Assembly: GCA_045594565.1 (NCBI GenBank) | Contig: JAZNYT010000094.1 | Location: 1 to 6,636 of the forward strand | Length of the DNA stretch: 6,636 nt | Origin: RGIG6353 sp045594565 | GTDB taxonomy: Bacteria > Bacillota > Clostridia > Oscillospirales > SIG627 | Direction: 5' to 3' | Shown: piece by piece, positions 1 to 4,900 of the stretch | Position numbering within the stretch: position 1 is the stretch's first letter | Layout of the letters: each line of letters starts with the position of its first letter | Translations under genes and position numbers: made by a program | The notes under the pieces: generated by a model | Databases searched by the model: none | The model's input: the letters and a program-made list of their open reading frames with translations, nothing else | Told to the model about the DNA's origin: nothing

Positions 1-27
1 CTAAAACTATTATATCATTTTGGAGTG

Positions 28-85
28 TTGTCAAGGTAGTAGGTAGTATTTTCTTGCGAAAATCTCCACCTCTCCACCTTGACAA
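28..85. repeat. Imperfect inverted repeat with tandem repeats in both arms
   Basis: The outer arms TTGTCAAGGT (28-37) and ACCTTGACAA (76-85) are perfectly complementary. The inner arms ATTTTC (48-53) and GAAAAT (58-63) also pair perfectly around a TTGC loop, and AGGT (41-44) can pair with ACCT (68-71). Each arm is built from a short tandem duplication: AGGTAGT twice (34-47) on the left and CTCCACCT twice (64-79) on the right. A T-rich stretch (95-106) follows about 9 nt after the stem. It could be a poor or degenerate terminator of a gene upstream of the window, or a small dispersed palindromic repeat. I cannot decide between these without the upstream sequence. Confidence 0.6.
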
Positions 86-137
86 GTGCTATCGTTTTTT
101 ATTTTTACAAAAAGTGTCACCCATCATTGACAATTAC

Positions 138-156
138 ACAATCCTTGAGTGATTGT
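138..156. promoter_or_regulatory. Small dyad upstream of the glnA promoter, possible operator
   Basis: ACAATC (138-143) and GATTGT (151-156) form a 6-bp dyad with a 7-nt spacer. It is centred at about 147, roughly 60 bp upstream of the inferred transcription start and 16 bp upstream of the -35 box, where an activator could bind. The dyad is short and the region is AT-rich, so chance is a fair explanation. I do not recognise it as the site of a known nitrogen regulator. Confidence 0.2.
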
Positions 157-171
157 ATGATTATATTTTTC

Positions 172-200
172 TTGCAATATAAAAAAATTTATGCTATAAT
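172..200 (+). promoter_or_regulatory. Sigma-A-type promoter of glnA
   Basis: The -35 box TTGCAA (172-177) is separated by 17 nt from a perfect -10 box TATAAT (195-200). The TGC just before the -10 box (192-194) makes it an extended -10. The spacer is A/T-rich. Transcription should begin near 207, giving a leader of only about 25 nt, too short for a riboswitch. Any nitrogen control is therefore more likely at the promoter or at the enzyme. Confidence 0.85.
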
Positions 201-218
201 TATCCATCATGATATAAC

Positions 219-224
219 AAGGAG
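219..224 (+). promoter_or_regulatory. Ribosome binding site that fixes the glnA start
   Basis: AAGGAG lies 7 nt before ATG 232. The same frame is open further upstream to an ATG at 79, but that start has no ribosome binding site and the extension would cross the promoter. The resulting 51 extra residues also look nothing like a glutamine synthetase N terminus, so 232 is the start. Confidence 0.9.
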
Positions 225-231
225 AAGAAGT

Positions 232-1656
232 ATGAAAAAAACAGTTGCAGATATCCTTAAGATGATTGAAGAAAACGGCATTAAAATGGTCGATTTCAAA
301 ATGGTTGACATCAACGGTCAGTTCCGTCACGTAACCATTCCCGCAAAGAACTTTTCCGAGAAGACAATGAAAAACGGTATCGGCTTTGACGCCTCCAACT
401 ACGGATACGCGGTAGTTGAAAAGAGTGACATGGTGTTTATTCCCGACCCCGATACAGCGCTTATTGACCCTTTTTGCAAAATACCTACTCTTTCAATGAC
501 AGGTAATGCAATGATTATCGACAACCCCGAGAACAGACCTCTTGCACAGTACCCCAGAAACATCGTTCTCGCCGCTGAAAACTATCTGAGGGATAGCGGA
601 ATTGCAGACACAATGTATATTCTTCCCGAATTTGAGTTCTATCTCTTTGATAAGGCAGGCTGGAAGGTTTCTCCCGACTGCGTAGGATACGAGGTGGATG
701 CACTTCAGGCACATTGGAATTCTGCTGAGGAGGGACTTGGCAACGTTGTCCCCAAGCAGAAGAACTATCATATAGCAAAACCCTTCGACGTATCTTTCGA
801 GGCAAGAAGTGAAATGTGTATGCTCATCGACGATGCAGGCATCGCTCTCAACTACCATCATCCCGAGGTAGGTGCAGGCGGACAGTTCGAGATTGAGCCC
901 GAGCTCGGCGTGATGTCCAAGATGGCAGACGCTACCATGATGATAAAGTATATTATACATAACACCGCAAGAAAGTACGGAATGTCCGCAACCTTTATGC
1001 CCAAGCCTATTATGGGGGAGGCAGGAAGCGGTATGCACGTTCATATGCTTCTTATGAAGGACGGCAAGCCCGTATTCTCCGATGACAACGGATACTCAAA
1101 CCTCAGCCGTGAAGCTCACTACTTTATGGGCGGTCTTCTCAAGCATATCGCATCTCTTTGTGCAATTACAAACCCCAGCACAAACTCCTTCAAGAGACTT
1201 GTACCCGGCTTTGAAGCACCCGTTACCGTAGGCTATGCTACATCTAACAGAAGCGCCGTTATAAGAATCCCCGCTTACGCTAAGGCTCCCGAGCTTCGCC
1301 GCTTTGAGCTTCGTAACCCCGACGCTACCTGTAACCCCTACTTCTGCTATGCGGCTATCCTTATGGCAGGTATAGATGGTGTTAAGAACAAGATTGACCC
1401 TCACGAAAACGGATGGGGCCCCTATGACTTCAATCTCTTCCACCTTCCCGAAGAGGAAAAGAAAAAGCTTACAGGTCTTCCCACCTCTCTTGAGGAAGCA
1501 CTGAATGCCCTCGAAAAGGACAACGACTACCTCACAGCAGGCGGTGTATTCCCGAAGGAGCTTATTGACAACTTCATTAAAACCAAGCGTGCAGAGGTAA
1601 GAGAGCTTTCCGCTATCCCTCATCCCGCTGAATTTGATAAGTATTATAATCTTTAA
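232..1656 (+). CDS. glnA: Type I glutamine synthetase (GSI-beta-like, lacking the adenylylation tyrosine)
   Basis: This gene makes a cytoplasmic glutamine synthetase, which joins ammonia to glutamate using ATP and is the main entry of ammonia into metabolism. The 474-residue length fits the type I family, which forms dodecamers. Residues 1-100 are the beta-grasp domain and the rest is the catalytic domain. By comparison with the E. coli enzyme, metal ligands are present at E133, E135, E212, E220, H269 and E359. Substrate and phosphate residues are at R322, E328, R340, R345 and R361, in the signatures GSGMHVH (265-271), NPSTNSFKRL (314-323) and NRSAVIRIP (339-347). The flexible-loop aspartate is probably D53, within FDASN rather than the usual FDGSS. 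The region 150-186 matches the insertion typical of GSI-beta, and the C terminus (AGGVF, PHPAEF, YY) is also beta-like. The adenylylation site NLYDLP is here NLFHLP (401-406), so the modifiable tyrosine is Phe403. The gene is monocistronic, with its own promoter and terminator. The family assignment is secure; the regulatory consequence is inference. Confidence 0.97.
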   Translation: MKKTVADILKMIEENGIKMVDFKMVDINGQFRHVTIPAKNFSEKTMKNGIGFDASNYGYAVVEKSDMVFIPDPDTALIDPFCKIPTLSMTGNAMIIDNPENRPLAQYPRNIVLAAENYLRDSGIADTMYILPEFEFYLFDKAGWKVSPDCVGYEVDALQAHWNSAEEGLGNVVPKQKNYHIAKPFDVSFEARSEMCMLIDDAGIALNYHHPEVGAGGQFEIEPELGVMSKMADATMMIKYIIHNTARKYGMSATFMPKPIMGEAGSGMHVHMLLMKDGKPVFSDDNGYSNLSREAHYFMGGLLKHIASLCAITNPSTNSFKRLVPGFEAPVTVGYATSNRSAVIRIPAYAKAPELRRFELRNPDATCNPYFCYAAILMAGIDGVKNKIDPHENGWGPYDFNLFHLPEEEKKKLTGLPTSLEEALNALEKDNDYLTAGGVFPKELIDNFIKTKRAEVRELSAIPHPAEFDKYYNL

Positions 1657-1661
1657 TATTG

Positions 1662-1701
1662 AAAGAGAGCTTCAAGAGCTTCATCGAAGCTCTCTTTTTT
1701 T
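1662..1701 (+). terminator. Intrinsic terminator of glnA
   Basis: AAAGAGAGCTTC (1662-1673) pairs perfectly over 12 bp with GAAGCTCTCTTT (1686-1697) around a 12-nt loop. The 3' arm continues into an uninterrupted T run ending at 1701. It begins 5 nt after the glnA stop codon and has no matching A run on the other side, so it should act only on the glnA transcript. It separates glnA from the downstream gene. Confidence 0.95.
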
Positions 1702-1729
1702 GTTAATTTGTTAATTTGTAAAATAATTC

Positions 1730-1757
1730 TTGACTTTTCCATAATTTGTGATATTAT
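1730..1757 (+). promoter_or_regulatory. Sigma-A-type promoter of the large secreted-protein gene
   Basis: The -35 box TTGACT (1730-1735) is followed after 16 nt by TATTAT (1752-1757), preceded by TGA (1749-1751) as an extended -10. The region just upstream is A/T-rich and carries a tandem TTAATTTG duplication (1703-1718), which could act as an UP element. Transcription would start near 1764, giving a leader of about 128 nt. A shifted -10 such as TATATT (1755-1760) is possible but has a worse 19-nt spacer. Confidence 0.75.
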
Positions 1758-1768
1758 ATTATTATCTA

Positions 1769-1790
1769 TAATTGTCTCATTAGACAGTTA
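1769..1790 (+). promoter_or_regulatory. Leader hairpin 1
   Basis: TAATTGTCT (1769-1777) pairs with AGACAGTTA (1782-1790) over 9 bp with one G-U pair and a CATT tetraloop. It lies at about +6 of the inferred transcript, where a 5' stem-loop can protect an mRNA from decay. It is followed by an A run (1790-1795), not a T run, so it is not a terminator. Confidence 0.55.
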
Positions 1791-1801
1791 AAAAATCGGG
1801 C

Positions 1802-1825
1802 AAACCATAGGGTACCCTATGGTTT
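1802..1825. repeat. Perfect 24-nt palindrome in the leader
   Basis: Positions 1802-1825 read identically on both strands, centred on GGTACC. As RNA the core arms CCATAGG (1805-1811) and CCTATGG (1816-1822) would form a strong stem with a GTAC loop. As DNA a perfect palindrome about 40-60 bp downstream of the transcription start could instead be an operator for a dimeric regulator. The sequence alone does not distinguish the two. Confidence 0.85.
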
Positions 1826-1850
1826 TATCCTATAACAATATAGGATAAAA
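1823..1850 (+). promoter_or_regulatory. Leader hairpin 3, perfect 12-bp stem
   Basis: TTTTATCCTATA (1823-1834) pairs perfectly with TATAGGATAAAA (1839-1850) around an ACAA tetraloop. The first three bases are shared with the end of the upstream palindrome, so the two stems would stack directly if both fold. The A-rich 3' side rules out an intrinsic terminator on this strand. Confidence 0.75.
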
Positions 1851-1867
1851 CAAACCCTTTCGGCTTG

Positions 1868-1886
1868 TCCTAAAAAATTTAGGAGG
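1868..1886 (+). promoter_or_regulatory. Hairpin masking the ribosome binding site
   Basis: TCCTAAA (1868-1874) pairs perfectly with TTTAGGA (1878-1884) around an AAA loop. The 3' arm contains the first four bases of the ribosome binding site AGGAGG (1881-1886), which stands 5 nt before ATG 1892. If the hairpin forms, ribosome access would be reduced. The stem is short and mostly A/U, so it could melt readily or be displaced when 1865-1870 pairs upstream with 1798-1803. Confidence 0.6.
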
Positions 1887-1891
1887 AAATT

Positions 1892-1978
1892 ATGGCACAA
1901 AACAAATTTTACCGCATTTTAAGTATTGCGGTAATGGCAACAGTGCTCACAGCACTTCTTGCCGTAACTGCTTTTGCC
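1892..1978 (+). other. Signal peptide of the large secreted protein
   Basis: Residues 1-29 show a basic N region (K5, R8), a hydrophobic core from I9 to about V25, and an AFA motif at 27-29 fitting signal peptidase I cleavage before E30. There is no lipobox cysteine, so export by Sec as a non-lipidated protein is expected. Confidence 0.92.
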
Positions 1979-4900
1979 GAAATCACCGGCGGGTTCGGTG
2001 AGATTCTCGGTCTTGAAGATGGCAAGACTTATACGGCAAAGCCTGTTACAATTAACACCACAGGCGATGGTATCGCTTACGTTGACGCTGACGAAGACGG
2101 CAACGCTGACGTAATCGACCTTGCCACAGAAAACCAGAACCTTGCAGGTCTCTACGAGGTATCTGTAAACGGAACTCCCTTGACGGAGCTTATCTACGTT
2201 TACGGAAGCTATGACGGTCGTAGCTCTATTGGTGAATGGGATTCTACTACCTATAAGCCTACAGGAGCATCGGATGCTACCAATAATCTGGAAGTAGCAG
2301 ATACCAGATTTACTGTTGGTATCTGGAATACAAGCTGGAATGACGTAGCTTACACTGCTTGGTGTGACGATTATAAGAGCTACGGTGCGTACACTCTTTC
2401 TGATACCTATCATACTCATCCTGCCAGCGTAGAAAAGCTTTACATTTTGACAACTCCTTATGCTGATGCACTGGCTGCTATTGAAACGGCGAAGTCTAAG
2501 GATGATTACATTAGTGCTTTTAACAGTGCTACGTCGGGCTATCCAAAGTATTATAACTCAGTTACAGACCCTGAAACAAGCGTTGTAACTTACACTACTC
2601 TTAAGGAAGAGTACGAAAATGCTGCTGCTGAATTAAAGGAAACCTTTACTGATATGGTCCTCAACACTTCGGCAAAATATGCGTATTCACCCGAAGAGAT
2701 AGTTCCTGTAAGCGAGCTTAGTAATTTTGAGCTCTATACAACGGTGGTTCAATCAGGTCTCTCCTTTAAGAATGCGGCAACTACCGTTACCTTCTACGTA
2801 ATGGACGAAAAGGGAGAGGTGTCTGATCATACCTGGACCAGTGCTAGCCGTACAACAGAAAAATCTGGCAGCTCTTTTGGAACAACCTTCGACGTTCAGT
2901 CTATTGAAGGGCTTCCTGAAAAGGGCTGGGTAGTAGCTGTTGAGGTTAAGCCTTGGGGCGGAACAAAAACTCCTGTTGAATTTGTCCCTGTTCCCAACCT
3001 TTTTGCAACGTCTACAGGTGCAGGACACAGATTTGTTACTCTTCAGTTCAAGCTTGCTATCGGATATGATGGATATAGCGCATCTATGCCTAAGACACTT
3101 GCTCCCACAGGCATTAAGGTTGAAGGAAATACCTTTAAGAGCCTTGATGCATCCAAGAGCTATAAGGTAGCACCTATTGATATCAACGGTTTGGATTATA
3201 CAAAGGCACTTACCATTCCCGCAAGCTCCACAGAGTATACTCTTCCCGAGAACTCAGTAGGTCTTTACGGTATCTATTTTGATGGCGACGGTGTTAACAC
3301 TGTTGCTTCTGATGCAGGTGCTGTTGCTTACGTTTACGGTGCTTATGCAGACCGTGCTGCTCTTTATGAAACTTGGGCAGAAAACGACAAAGCGCCCGAT
3401 GGTACAACCATCGCGACAGGCTCTGTTGGAACTGCGAAATATTATGCATCGAAATTGCTCTATCCTGGATTTATAACAGGTAGAAACGGTATAAACGACG
3501 CCAAAACCGATTATATATACTATGATTACCGCGGAGCAGCCTTTTTGTCATCTCACTCCGGTACAATCAGAAACGATTTAGGTAAGGCGTACGTTGAGGC
3601 TTCTGCTGAAGAAAAGGATGCTAAATTTGAAGCTATTGCAGAAGACGTAAAGGAAGTTTATTTCCAGCACGCCTTGACTGATAAGCAGATCATTCCTGTA
3701 TCTGAGCTGAATTCACTTACGGTAGGCGTATACTTCAGACAGGGTGGTTATACCTTCAACAAGCTTGTTTCAAGATTTACTGCATACGTGCTTACTCCAG
3801 AAGGAAAGATAGAAGAATGCTATTACAACTATCCTGCTGCTGATTTGAAGACAAGCACCTCAACATCAAGAATAGTTTACTTCAATACGGCTGATAACTG
3901 GGTGAAGCCTATTCCAGAAGGCTCATATCTCCTTGGTTACAAGTTTGAGCCCTTCTACGGTTTATCACTTGATTATAACCACGAAGCTAACATGACGTAT
4001 ACAGCGGTAACCTACGGCTCTATTATCCGTTACAATTTAGGTACTTACTCTATAAACAAGCCTAAGAATCCGACTCCTGTTGGAATTAAGTTTGAAAACA
4101 ACACTGTTTCAGGACTCAAGGAAGGTTATGCTCTTGCTCCTTATACTGCAAATGGTGTAGGTACACCTGTTGATCCTTCTGCGTATGCTAGCGGAAGCTA
4201 CACCTTCGACGTTGCAACACAGGGTGGACTTTGGGCGGTATATACTCCTGCAAATGATGAATTTGGAAATTCCGCACCTGTTTTAGTTTACGTTAACGGT
4301 AAACTTGCTGACATCAAGGACCTTGGTGAATTGAATGTAAACAATAATTTTGCAATTGACTCAACTGTTGACAACACCCTTGGTGTGTTTGAACACAACT
4401 CGTCATTTTACAGCAGTTTCCCCAGCTATCATAGCGCTACTGATAAGTATTACGGCTTGATCGAAGACGGTCCTGTTGGAGCGAAAGCTTTACAGGCGTA
4501 CTATGACGCAGCTAATGCCGAGGAGGTTGACGAAAAGGATCTTGATGCCAAGTTTGACAGCATGAAATCCACGTTGACTACCAGAGTATATAACTATACT
4601 CTTTTGTCCAAGGAAATCGTACCTATTTCAAGCGTTAATTACTACAAGTTTGCATTAATTTTGAACGCTGCAAATGCCACTTACAAAAATAACGTTCTCA
4701 AGTACGTTGTTCGCGTAATGGACAAAAACGGTAATATCAATGAATATCATACGTTGAAGACCTATACGTTCTCACCTAACGAAACAAAGTTTGAGATTGA
4801 CTTTACAGCTGATAATTGGATTAACGAAGAAAACGTAGCCGGTGCACTTCCTAAGGACGGATATTTCGTAGGCTTCAAGGTATATCCTAATATTGGATTT

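Larger units (their letters stand above)
1764..1891 (+). promoter_or_regulatory. Highly structured 5' leader, candidate cis-regulatory RNA
   Basis: Almost all of this leader of about 128 nt can be drawn into helices. In order they are a 9-bp hairpin (1769-1790), a 24-nt palindrome (1802-1825), a 12-bp hairpin (1823-1850) and a hairpin covering the ribosome binding site (1868-1884). A further 6-bp helix, GGGCAA (1798-1803) with TTGTCC (1865-1870, one G-U pair), would close the palindrome stem and the 12-bp hairpin into a multibranch fold. Its 3' arm shares 1868-1870 with the hairpin that masks the ribosome binding site, so the two cannot both form completely. That geometry suggests a translational switch. 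I recognise no known riboswitch consensus. The helices are read directly from the sequence; the regulatory role is inference. Confidence 0.5.

Noticed and set aside
3..149. Open frame from the window edge to a TGA at 147-149 as the end of an upstream gene.
   Set aside because: It is only about 48 codons, passes through the inverted repeat and shows no recognisable protein features.
127..161. TTGACA at 127-132 as the -35 box of a second glnA promoter.
   Set aside because: The nearest acceptable -10 box, TATGAT (156-161), is 23 nt away, and the better promoter lies downstream.
79..231. N-terminal extension of glutamine synthetase starting at ATG 79.
   Set aside because: It has no ribosome binding site, crosses the promoter and reads as low-complexity sequence unlike the family; ATG 232 has a good ribosome binding site and the normal N terminus.
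207..231. Glutamine riboswitch in the glnA leader.
   Set aside because: The leader from the inferred start is only about 25 nt, too short for the aptamer.
493..1623. Long open frames on the minus strand within glutamine synthetase.
   Set aside because: They are antisense shadows of a well-conserved gene and have no plausible start sites or recognisable products.
1823..1850. The 12-bp leader hairpin as a transcription terminator or attenuator.
   Set aside because: It is followed by AAAACAAACCC and lacks a T run, so it cannot act as an intrinsic terminator on the coding strand.
1798..1874. Possible c-di-GMP-I (GEMM) riboswitch, because GGGCAAACC and a later CGG...CCTAAA resemble parts of its consensus.
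   Set aside because: The GACGCAAAGCC segment is missing, there is no second aptamer lobe with its tetraloop receptor, and the hairpins between the matching pieces are in the wrong arrangement.
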